This document shows, piece by piece, positions 1 to 6,160 of a stretch of 11,416 bases of DNA. The position numbers and the translations under genes are program-made. Origin of the DNA: an uncultured Gemmatimonadota bacterium (GTDB taxonomy: Bacteria; Gemmatimonadota; Gemmatimonadetes; Gemmatimonadales; GWC2-71-9); NCBI GenBank assembly GCA_946480845.1, contig CAMLLJ010000084.1, positions 1 to 11,416 on the forward strand, in the 5' to 3' direction. Numbering within the stretch: position 1 is the first letter of the stretch; the number at the start of each line of letters is the position of its first letter. The notes below the pieces were generated by a model. The model had not been told where the DNA came from, ran no database searches, and saw only the letters and a list, made by a program, of their open reading frames with translations.

Positions 1-60
1 TATGCGGTCCAGGTGGTGGAATCGGGAGTGATCAGGGCCCAGCCGGACTCGGCGCACTAG
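1..60 (+). CDS. Possible 3' end of a plus-strand gene (partial)
   Basis: Frame 1 of the plus strand is open from the first base to a TAG at 58-60 and gives 19 residues ending in PDSAH. About 16 of the 19 codons end in G or C, as expected for a real gene in this genome. The TAG lies in a CTAG palindrome whose other strand supplies the TAG stop of the SLC13 gene, so the two genes would be convergent and overlap by three bases. Nineteen codons are too few to recognise a family, and an open frame this short can occur by chance in GC-rich DNA. No function is proposed. Confidence 0.38.
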   Translation, partial: YAVQVVESGVIRAQPDSAH

Positions 61-1499
61 CGCCCGAACACCGCCGGCGCCAGCAGCCACGCCGCCACCG
101 TCACCAGCACGATGAAGAGCAGGTTCAGCGCAAGCCCCGCGCGCGCCATCTCGCGGGCGGTGACGCGGCCGCTGGCGTAGACCAGCGCGTTCGGCGGGGT
201 CCCCACCGGCAGCATGAAGGCGGTGCTCGCCGCCACCGCCGTGCACACGGAAAAGATGAGCGGGCTCTCACCCAGGGTCACGGCGAGCGACGCGACGACC
301 GGCAGGAAGACGGCGGCCACGCTCGTATTGCTCGCGAGCTCGCTCAGGAAGATGACCGTGGTCACGACCGCTGCCGCGATCAGCAGCGGCGGCAGGGCCG
401 ACAGGCCTTCCATGCGCGTCCCCAGCCACGCGGCGAGCCCGCTCTGCTGGATCGCCTGCGCCAGCGACAGGCCGCCGCCGAAGAGGATCAGCACGCCCCA
501 GGGCAGCCGCTCGACGCGCTCCCAGGGGAGCGCCCACTGCCAGCGCCGCCAGCTCACCGGAATCACGAACAGCAGCAGCGCCCCCGCCACCGCGATCCCC
601 GCATCGGAGAGCCCGGGAACGACCCGCTCGAGCAGCGGCCGGGTGAGCCACGCTGCGGCCGTGAGCGCGGTGATCGTGCCCACCAGCCACTCGGCGCGCC
701 GCATCGGGCCCACGCTCCCGAGTCCGGGCGCCGCAGCGCCTGGTGACTCTTCGGGCTCTTCCGCCCTGCCGCGGAGCCCCCGGGTGAGCAGCAGCCAGGC
801 GAGCGGCAGGGAGACGACCACGAGCGGCACGCCGAACAGCATCCACTGGAGGAATCCCAGCTCGATCCCGTAGGTCTCGGACAGGAAGCCGGCGAGCAGC
901 GCATTCGGGGGCGTGCCGATGAGCGTGCCGATCCCGCCGATGCTCGCGGCGTACGCCAGCCCGAGCAGCAGCGCCCGGGCAAACGCCGGCGCATCTGGTG
1001 CGTCGAGCCGGCTGTCGCGCCAGGCGATCAGCGACAGCGCCATCGGCAGGAGCATCACCACGGTCGCCGTGTTGCTCACCCACATGCTGATCAATGCCGT
1101 GGCCGCCATGAACCCGCCCACGATGCTGGCGGGCCTGGTGCCGGCGAGCCGGATGATGCCGACGGCCATGCGCCGGTGCAGCCCGCACTCCTCCAGTGCC
1201 GCGGCGATGACGAAGCCGCCGAGGAAGAGGAAGATTACCGGGCTGGCATAGGGACCGGCGGCGTCTTCGATGGAGGCGACGCCGAGCAGCGGAAAGAGCA
1301 CCAGCGGCGCCAGCGCGGTCGCCGCGAGCGGGAGCGCCTCGGTCAGCCACCACACAGCCATGAGCACGGCGGTCGCGGCCGTGAGGCGGCCCGCCGGGGC
1401 GAGCCCGGCCGGCGCGGGCAGCAGCATCACGAACGCGAAAAGCGCCGGCCCCGCAAGGAGGCCGGCGCGCGCCAGTCGCGGCACCGGTGTTCCGGTCAC
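57..1499 (-). CDS. SLC13/DASS-family sodium:anion symporter
   Basis: Inner-membrane secondary transporter of 480 residues, the usual length for bacterial divalent-anion:Na+ symporters. It is hydrophobic throughout. It carries both halves of the family's internal repeat: an SNT motif at about 142-144 followed by GTPPN at 195-199, and a second SNT at 390-392 followed by GTPPN at 433-437. In characterised members these hairpin-tip motifs bind Na+ and substrate. The segment MLPVGTPPNALVYASG resembles the sodium:sulfate symporter signature. A hydrophilic loop lies at about 243-268. The start is GTG (1497-1499), overlapping the TGA of the preceding 61-residue gene as GTGA, with GGAG about 9 nt upstream; translational coupling is likely. 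Family members carry C4 dicarboxylates, citrate, sulfate or thiosulfate, and the sequence alone does not decide. The nearby sulfur genes make a sulfur oxyanion possible but not shown. Confidence 0.93.
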   Translation of the reverse strand: MTGTPVPRLARAGLLAGPALFAFVMLLPAPAGLAPAGRLTAATAVLMAVWWLTEALPLAATALAPLVLFPLLGVASIEDAAGPYASPVIFLFLGGFVIAAALEECGLHRRMAVGIIRLAGTRPASIVGGFMAATALISMWVSNTATVVMLLPMALSLIAWRDSRLDAPDAPAFARALLLGLAYAASIGGIGTLIGTPPNALLAGFLSETYGIELGFLQWMLFGVPLVVVSLPLAWLLLTRGLRGRAEEPEESPGAAAPGLGSVGPMRRAEWLVGTITALTAAAWLTRPLLERVVPGLSDAGIAVAGALLLFVIPVSWRRWQWALPWERVERLPWGVLILFGGGLSLAQAIQQSGLAAWLGTRMEGLSALPPLLIAAAVVTTVIFLSELASNTSVAAVFLPVVASLAVTLGESPLIFSVCTAVAASTAFMLPVGTPPNALVYASGRVTAREMARAGLALNLLFIVLVTVAAWLLAPAVFGR

Positions 1500-1681
1500 T
1501 CGAACAGGCTCCGCACCTCGACGTGCGTCGCGTCCACGACCCGCGGCCCATCGGGCGTATCGAGCACCACGGCGATCTCGCTGCTCCGGTCCGGCACGAT
1601 GGTGTACCAGCAGCCCGGGTCGAGCACCCGGTACGACCAGGCGTAGCCCGGCTTGATGCGGGCCTGCTCGCGGAGCGTCAA
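1496..1681 (-). CDS. Small hypothetical protein (61 aa)
   Basis: Unrecognised small soluble protein with no signal peptide and no membrane segment. The middle is rich in alternating hydrophobic residues (WYTIVP, EIAVVLD, PRVVDATHVEVR), which suggests a compact beta-sheet fold. The best start is TTG at 1679-1681. No ATG or GTG lies in the same frame between it and the upstream lipoprotein gene, and only a weak AGGG sits about 12 nt ahead. Reality is supported by its fit in the operon: 28 bp after the lipoprotein stop, and its TGA overlaps the GTG start of the symporter in GTGA. It may be an accessory protein to the transporter or lipoprotein, or simply a coupling cistron; no function can be assigned. 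Confidence 0.68.
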   Translation of the reverse strand: MTLREQARIKPGYAWSYRVLDPGCWYTIVPDRSSEIAVVLDTPDGPRVVDATHVEVRSLFE

Positions 1682-1709
1682 GCGGCGGCGGCCCTGACGC
1701 GGGCCGCGT

Positions 1710-2432
1710 TCACTTCTCGAAGCTGAGGTTGGTGGGCACTGCCGTGGAGTCGGGCTTCTCCTTGCCGCCGATGAGGAACGGGTCCCATGTCTCTCCCTTT
1801 ACCGGGGACGGTGCGCGGGGCAGGCCTTCAGGCTGCCTGTCCACGGGCACCGTGCTGTCCACGACGATCACGCCGACATCGTCCACCCACATCCTGCCGC
1901 GCGACCGGAGCGCGTAGCCGTACACGACCCGCTCGGCGTCCTCGGGCACGTCCAGCACCAGCGAATACTCGCTCCAGTCCCGCCCGCAGCGAAAGCGCTT
2001 CTGGGGCGTGCCGGTGAATCCCAGGACGACCGCCTGGCTGTCGATCGGCCCGTCCACGCGGACGAACACCTCGCAGGCACCGGCGCCTTCGCGCTTCACG
2101 AATCCGCTCACCCGGATCCGCCGGCCGGCGTACATCGAGGCATCCACCTGCTGCAGCATCGCGCCCCAGCGCCCGCGCGGCGGCGTGCGCAGCGCCTGGA
2201 TGTACGCGCTGGCGCCGCCGCCGTGGGCGACGGTGGAATCTATGCCGATCTGGAAGCTGGCGGGGACGTCACCTGCGTGCGCCCAGCCTGGAGGCGCCAG
2301 GCGGGGCGTGGTGTCGGCCTGGGCGGAATCGGCGGCGTAGCTGCCGACCGGGCCCGGGACTGCCGGAGGTGCCGGCCGCGAGCAGGCGGCCGCGAGCACC
2401 AGCAGTGCGGGAACCACGAGGAAGCGAGTCAT
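1710..2432 (-). CDS. Lipoprotein with a carbohydrate-binding-like beta-sandwich domain
   Basis: Exported lipoprotein of 240 residues. A short basic N-terminus and hydrophobic stretch end in a lipobox LAAAC with Cys17 as the lipidation site, followed by a Pro/Ala-rich linker to about residue 45. Residues about 48-192 resemble the beta-sandwich domain, of galactose-binding type, that is often annotated at the C-terminus of AraC/GyrI-like proteins. The recognisable pieces are a start near GW, IGIDSTVAHGG-ASAYI, RWGAMLQQVDASMYAGRRIRVSGFVK, a DWSEYSLVLDVPEDA strand, and a closing MWVDDVGVIVVD. Cys120 and Cys149 could form a disulfide. The C-terminal tail is polar. It is the first gene of a lipoprotein, small protein and SLC13 unit. 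The ATG at 2430-2432 has no clear Shine-Dalgarno and lies inside a 9-bp inverted repeat. The ligand is unknown; membrane anchoring and fold are inferred from the sequence. Confidence 0.85.
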   Translation of the reverse strand: MTRFLVVPALLVLAAACSRPAPPAVPGPVGSYAADSAQADTTPRLAPPGWAHAGDVPASFQIGIDSTVAHGGGASAYIQALRTPPRGRWGAMLQQVDASMYAGRRIRVSGFVKREGAGACEVFVRVDGPIDSQAVVLGFTGTPQKRFRCGRDWSEYSLVLDVPEDAERVVYGYALRSRGRMWVDDVGVIVVDSTVPVDRQPEGLPRAPSPVKGETWDPFLIGGKEKPDSTAVPTNLSFEK

Positions 2433-2459
2433 CCCGCAATATCGGCCGCGTGCGGGATG
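2430..2459 (-). promoter_or_regulatory. Inverted repeat that contains the lipoprotein start codon
   Basis: The plus strand reads CATCCCGCA at 2430-2438 and TGCGGGATG at 2451-2459, two perfectly complementary 9-base arms separated by 12 bases that contain CGGCCG. On the minus strand the last three bases of the second arm are the ATG of the lipoprotein gene. An mRNA hairpin would therefore bury the start codon and the bases just before it. There is no T tract, so a Rho-independent terminator is unlikely. It could be a translational switch, an operator at a promoter (GATATT lies a few bases before the ATG, which would give an almost leaderless message), or chance in GC-rich DNA. It occupies half of the 65-bp gap between the sulfur cassette and the lipoprotein unit. 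Confidence 0.4.
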
Positions 2460-2497
2460 CTGCTGGCATCTGGATCACAGCGAGGAGCGGATGGCGC

Positions 2498-3220
2498 TCA
2501 CGGCGCGCCGCATCCTCCCGCCGAGCGCCACCCGGGCGCCGGGTCATGAACCGGGGGAATGCTGTCGGCGACGGCACCTGGATGCTCGGCGGGAACCCCG
2601 ACCCGGACGGCATCGCCTGCCGCCGCCAAGGGAGCTCCCGCGAGCAGCGCGCCGAGGGCGAGCATGGCGACGCCGCGACGTCCAACGGCCCGTCCTTCCG
2701 CGCGGTGGGCGACCAGGAAGAGGGCAAGCGCACCGGCCAGGAGCAGCGCCAGCGCCATGCCCTGCGGGATGCCGGCCGCAGCATACCAGGTGACCGCGCC
2801 CAGCGGCGTAGCGGAGTAGAGCGGCTCCAGCAGGGGAAACGCTTCGGCGAAGGCCACGGTGCCGGCCAGCATGCCGCCGACGAGTGCCGCCGCATCGCCC
2901 CGGCCCGCCGCGGCGGCTACGCAGGAGGTGCCAGGGCAGTAGCCGCCGATCGCGAACCCGGCGCCGAAGATCACCCCGCCCACGACCTGGGGCAGGAGGT
3001 TGGTCGGGGGCAGGTAGATGGACGTGAGCTCGATCATCCCCGACCGGCCGAGCCAGAAGAGTCCCACCCCGGCCGTGACGATCGCGGTGAGCATCACCTT
3101 GAGCACCGTGAAGTCGGCGAAGGTGAACTGGGCGGCAAGCTTCCTCGGGTCGCCCAGGCCCGCGCGCTCGAGCACGAACCCGAACGCGATGCCGATGGGA
3201 AGCGCGGACAGCTCGGTCAT
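2498..3220 (-). CDS. YeeE/YedE-family sulfur transporter half (second subunit)
   Basis: Polytopic inner-membrane protein of 240 residues in the Sulf_transp (YeeE/YedE) family. The diagnostic segment is GGYCPGTSC at about 92-100, containing Cys95 and Cys100. In characterised thiosulfate importers of this family (TsuA/YeeE), conserved cysteines line the path and relay sulfur. Hydrophobic segments lie near 5-20, 37-58, 76-100, 110-133, 150-171 and 183-203, then a hydrophilic tail of nearly 40 residues. The start chosen is ATG at 3218-3220: it overlaps the TGA of the preceding half as ATGA and has AGG about 8 nt upstream. An ATG two codons earlier (3224-3226) is possible but too close to that AGG. 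Full-length YeeE is one chain of about 350 residues, so this gene and its neighbour probably form one split transporter. The last helix and tail are unusually long for a half-protein. Confidence 0.9.
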   Translation of the reverse strand: MTELSALPIGIAFGFVLERAGLGDPRKLAAQFTFADFTVLKVMLTAIVTAGVGLFWLGRSGMIELTSIYLPPTNLLPQVVGGVIFGAGFAIGGYCPGTSCVAAAAGRGDAAALVGGMLAGTVAFAEAFPLLEPLYSATPLGAVTWYAAAGIPQGMALALLLAGALALFLVAHRAEGRAVGRRGVAMLALGALLAGAPLAAAGDAVRVGVPAEHPGAVADSIPPVHDPAPGWRSAGGCGAP

Positions 3221-3735
3221 CGCCATTGCCTGCGGGTCACGAGGGCCGCCGCGTACGCCGAGGCGAAGAGCGCCAGCATGAAGGCCCAGCTCCCCAGCGA
3301 GAGCACCGCGCCGCCGCTCAGCGCCTGGCCGCTGGTGCAGCCGCGCGCAAGTCTCGCCCCGACCGCCATCACGGCGCCGCCGCCGAAGGCCCAGGCGAGG
3401 CGGGAACCCGTCCTCACGCCGGCGCCTCGCTCGACCGTGCGCCGCCACCGTCCGGCGAGCGCCGCGGACAGCGCGCCGCCGAGCATCATGCCGGCGACCT
3501 CGATCACCAGCCAGGTACCGGAGCCGCCGTCCTCGTCGCCCCCATTCGCGCGGTATACGGCGTTGCCCTGCGCGTGCGCCGGCGCGACCGACCCGATCGC
3601 GGCCGACGCAACCCGCACCGCCGCGCCCGAGGCGCCGAGGCCCCGCCCCGCCGTGACGAAGGCGGCGAGCAGCACGAGGCCCAGCAGGACGCCGCCGGCA
3701 TACGGATTCCAGTACCTCGCCGCCCCGGCGCTCAT
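3217..3735 (-). CDS. YeeE/YedE-family sulfur transporter half (first subunit)
   Basis: Inner-membrane protein of 172 residues with the N-terminal YeeE-half features: NPYAGGVLLGL leading into a first membrane segment (about 12-30), an extramembrane loop at about 50-72, a second membrane segment (about 74-95), and the family motif ARGCTSGQALSGG at about 130-142 with Cys133. A last hydrophobic pair spans about 113-131 and 143-165. Known split members act as pairs, and the next gene carries the complementary CPGT half, so the two probably assemble to move thiosulfate or another sulfur species across the membrane. The ATG at 3733-3735 overlaps the desulfurase TGA as ATGA, and AGG stands about 6 nt before it. 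The preceding open frame into the desulfurase region is a shadow and is excluded. Confidence 0.9.
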   Translation of the reverse strand: MSAGAARYWNPYAGGVLLGLVLLAAFVTAGRGLGASGAAVRVASAAIGSVAPAHAQGNAVYRANGGDEDGGSGTWLVIEVAGMMLGGALSAALAGRWRRTVERGAGVRTGSRLAWAFGGGAVMAVGARLARGCTSGQALSGGAVLSLGSWAFMLALFASAYAAALVTRRQWR

Positions 3736-5135
3736 GCCGCCTGCACCCGGGACTCGGCTGCAGGCCGTGCCGCGAGGTCGGGATGGTGCCACATCCCGCT
3801 CGCCCGGTCCACCCGGTAGCCGGAGCGGTGCCGCCCGCCGGCGATCGCACTGAGCGCCTCGACGAGGAGGTCCACGTCGTCCTCGGTGGTCTGGAGGCCG
3901 AGACTCGCCCGCACCGCGCCGGGCGCGCCGGACCAGTCGCCGGCGAGGATCCGCTGCTCCGCCTTCGCCGCGTCGGCGAGCGACAGGCCGAGCAGTCGCT
4001 TGAGGTACGGGTGCGCGCAGAAGCAGCCGCTCCGGGTGCCGATGCCCCATTCGTCGGCCAGGATCCCCGCCACCAGCGCGTGCGGCGTCCCGCGCACGTT
4101 GAAGGCGACGACACCGAGCCGCTCACTCGCGCCGGCCGGATCGGGGTCGCCGTAGATGACGAGATCCGGCACGCCGGCGAGCCCGGCGAGCAGTCTCGCG
4201 GTGAGCCGCCGCTCGTGGTCCTGGATGGCCTGCCACCCGGCCGCCCCGTACGTCTCCATGGCCGCGGCGAGCGCAATGGCACCGAGGACATTCGGCGTCC
4301 CCGCTTCCTCGCGGTGCGGCAGTGCGGCCCAGGAGGCGTAGTCCAGTCCCACGGCGTCCACCGTGCCGCCGCCGACCTGATAAGGTTCCTCACCGCGAAA
4401 GAGCGCTGCCGGCGCCATCAGCGCGCCGCACCCGAACGGCGCGTACATCTTGTGGGCGGAGAAGGCCACCGCATCGAGATGCTCCGGGTCGGCATCGGCG
4501 CGCACGTCGATCGGGCGGTGCGGGGCGAGCTGCGCCGCGTCCACCACGATCCGGGCCCCCGCCTCGTGGGCCCAGCGGGCCCAGCGGTGCACGGGATTCA
4601 CGATGCCGGTGACGTTCGACGCGCCCGTCACCGCCAGCACGGCGACGCTCTCCCGGTGCCGGCGGAGCTGCGCCCTCAGGTCCTGCTCGTCGAGGCGCCC
4701 GTCGGCGTGCGCGGCCACATGGACGACCCGCGCCACCTTCCGCCAGGGCAGGTCGTTCGAGTGATGCTCCATGCCGCTCACCAGTACGACCGCCCCGGGC
4801 GGCAGCGGCATCGACGATGCGAGGTGGTTGATCGCATCCGTGGTGTTGCGGGTGAAGACGACAGTGTTGCGCTCCGGGTCGGCGCGCAGGAACCGGTGCA
4901 CGGCGTAGCGCGCGCCTTCATAGGCATCGGTCGAGCGATGCGACTTGAACCCGGCGCCCCGGTGGACGCTGCCGTACCACCCGGCCGCGCGACTGACGGC
5001 CTCGAGCACCGCCTCGAACGGCGGCGTGCTCGCCGCATTGTCCAGTGCCACGTACCGGCGCTCGCCGCCGAGCACCGGGACCCGGGTTCCGGCACCGGCG
5101 ACGGGCGGGAGGGGCACCGCACCCGGATCGGTCAT
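3732..5135 (-). CDS. Class V aminotransferase-fold cysteine desulfurase
   Basis: Cytoplasmic PLP enzyme of 467 residues related to the SufS/CsdA (type II) cysteine desulfurases, which release sulfur from cysteine as an enzyme persulfide plus alanine. Visible landmarks are LDNAASTPP at 31-39, SVHRG at 56-60, MEHHSNDLPW at 122-131 with the cofactor-stacking His at 124, VVDAAQ at 197-202 with Asp199 for the pyridine nitrogen, and AFSAHKMYAPFG at 224-235 with Lys229 as the PLP Schiff-base lysine. RSGCFCAHPYLKRLLG at 368-383 aligns with the SufS active-site loop, making Cys373 the likely persulfide cysteine; Cys371 replaces a His of SufS, so the site is CxC. The C-terminal 35 residues are an extension. 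The ATG at 5133-5135 shares one base with the upstream TGA (TGATG). Its place between a sulfurtransferase and sulfur transporters supports a role in sulfur trafficking, although the exact acceptor is unknown. Confidence 0.92.
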   Translation of the reverse strand: MTDPGAVPLPPVAGAGTRVPVLGGERRYVALDNAASTPPFEAVLEAVSRAAGWYGSVHRGAGFKSHRSTDAYEGARYAVHRFLRADPERNTVVFTRNTTDAINHLASSMPLPPGAVVLVSGMEHHSNDLPWRKVARVVHVAAHADGRLDEQDLRAQLRRHRESVAVLAVTGASNVTGIVNPVHRWARWAHEAGARIVVDAAQLAPHRPIDVRADADPEHLDAVAFSAHKMYAPFGCGALMAPAALFRGEEPYQVGGGTVDAVGLDYASWAALPHREEAGTPNVLGAIALAAAMETYGAAGWQAIQDHERRLTARLLAGLAGVPDLVIYGDPDPAGASERLGVVAFNVRGTPHALVAGILADEWGIGTRSGCFCAHPYLKRLLGLSLADAAKAEQRILAGDWSGAPGAVRASLGLQTTEDDVDLLVEALSAIAGGRHRSGYRVDRASGMWHHPDLAARPAAESRVQAA

Positions 5136-6052
5136 CAGTCGCCGCCGTGCTCCATCGGCTTCCGGGGCCGGCCGCTCTCGCCCTCGACCGGAAGCTCCGG
5201 GCGCGCGCTCCACTCCTGGAACGAGCCGTCGTACAGACGCGCATCGTAGCCGAGGTGCCGGGCCACCAGGCGCACCCAGCTTCCCTGCTGGCCGATGTGG
5301 CAGTAGACGATCACCCGGTCGCCGGGGTCGGCGCCGGCGGCCCGGAAGATCCGGCGCAGCTCGTCCACGCTCTTCAGGCTGTCCCCCGCTTCATTGGTCA
5401 GCGAGCCGTAGGGGATGTTCTTCGCGCCGGCGACATGCCCGCCGCGCGGCATGTGGTTGTCGATCGTGTCGAGGTAGAAGCCGGTGTCGCGGGCGTCGAT
5501 GATCGCGACCTTCGGATTCCCGATTGCCCTCCGCAGCTCCTCCGCCGTGGCGAGCAGCTCCGGGCGGGGCCGGACCGTCACCGAGCCGCGCCGGGGCGCG
5601 GGCTTCTCCGCGGTCACGGCGCCGCCCCGCGCCCGCCAGGCGGGCAGTCCGCCTTCGAGGATGCCGACACGACCGGCGAGACCCGCCCACTCCAGCGCGA
5701 GCAGGACGCGCGCGGTCGGTGTCACCCAATCCTTGCTCATGTAGATGACCACCTTCGAGTCATCGGAGATTCCCTTGGCCTCGAGCAGCGAATCCATCCG
5801 CTCGGGCGTCGGCATCTCGAGTGCAAGGCCCTCGCCCCGGGGAGCTGAGAAATCACCCATGCCGGCAAAGCGTGCACCGGGAATGTGGGCGGCATCGTAC
5901 CCCTCCTCCTCTCCCACCTGCAGGAGGACAAGCTTCGGATCGTCGAGATGCTGGGCGAGCCAGCTGGTGGGGACGATCAGCGGGACGGTGTCGGCCGGCG
6001 CGGCGGCGAGGAAGACGAGCGCGAGCGCGCCGAAGATACTGGGCTTGACCAT
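5135..6052 (-). CDS. Exported tandem-rhodanese sulfurtransferase
   Basis: Sulfurtransferase of 305 residues with two rhodanese domains, the length of thiosulfate or 3-mercaptopyruvate sulfurtransferases plus a signal peptide. The hydrophobic N-terminus (IFGALALVFLAAAPA, cleavage likely near residue 20) predicts export to the periplasm. The first domain (about 25-145) has no cysteine at the catalytic position (YMSKDW), as is usual for the structural domain. The second (about 165-290) has CHIGQQG, with Cys251 as the persulfide nucleophile after the VIVY strand. Start: ATG at 6050-6052 has GAGGAG a few bases upstream and begins the signal peptide; an upstream GTG at 6088 would add 12 residues without signal character. 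It opens the sulfur cassette and is followed by the desulfurase with a 1-base overlap. The likely donor is thiosulfate or another sulfane sulfur, but the donor is not determined by sequence. Confidence 0.93.
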   Translation of the reverse strand: MVKPSIFGALALVFLAAAPADTVPLIVPTSWLAQHLDDPKLVLLQVGEEEGYDAAHIPGARFAGMGDFSAPRGEGLALEMPTPERMDSLLEAKGISDDSKVVIYMSKDWVTPTARVLLALEWAGLAGRVGILEGGLPAWRARGGAVTAEKPAPRRGSVTVRPRPELLATAEELRRAIGNPKVAIIDARDTGFYLDTIDNHMPRGGHVAGAKNIPYGSLTNEAGDSLKSVDELRRIFRAAGADPGDRVIVYCHIGQQGSWVRLVARHLGYDARLYDGSFQEWSARPELPVEGESGRPRKPMEHGGD

Positions 6053-6160
6053 GGGCTCCTCGATCGAAGGGTGGCGGACCGGGAACACGATATCAGGTGG
6101 ATGGCGGCGGATGGCGAAGGTCCGGTCGCGGATCTGTGCGAGTTGTGTGCGGGGATGGTG
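6053..6160 (-). promoter_or_regulatory. Leader region of the sulfur cassette with tandem CGCCATCC repeats
   Basis: This 108-bp gap is the largest break between the response regulator and the end of the sulfur cassette, so a cassette promoter would lie here. Read on the minus strand it holds two exact copies of CGCCATCC with a 10-bp period (plus-strand GGATGGCG at 6099-6106 and 6109-6116), then six bases, then TATCGT, which could act as a -10 element about 40 nt before the ATG. No good -35 hexamer is visible. PhoB-type regulators bind direct repeats of about 11 bp that replace the -35 element, so a regulator site is conceivable. A strong GAGGAG ribosome site ends the region. Read-through from the two-component genes is equally possible. 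Confidence 0.3.

Noticed and set aside
2369..3853. Plus-strand open frame of 494 codons opposite the YeeE genes
   Set aside because: Its translation is Arg/Pro/Ala-rich low-complexity protein with no family resemblance, opposite well-recognised minus-strand genes. GC-rich DNA gives such long shadow frames.
3221..4393. Upstream extension of the second YeeE half to 4393
   Set aside because: That part of the frame runs through the first YeeE half and the desulfurase in the wrong frame and is Arg-rich nonsense. The ATGA start at 3220 with AGG upstream is better.
3783..5249. Plus-strand open frame of 488 codons opposite the cysteine desulfurase
   Set aside because: It is His/Arg/Gly-rich with no domain pattern, and it lies antisense to a gene with every catalytic motif intact.
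6053..6088. Upstream GTG start for the sulfurtransferase at 6088
   Set aside because: The ATG at 6052 has a strong GAGGAG site and begins a clean signal peptide; the 12 added residues do not.
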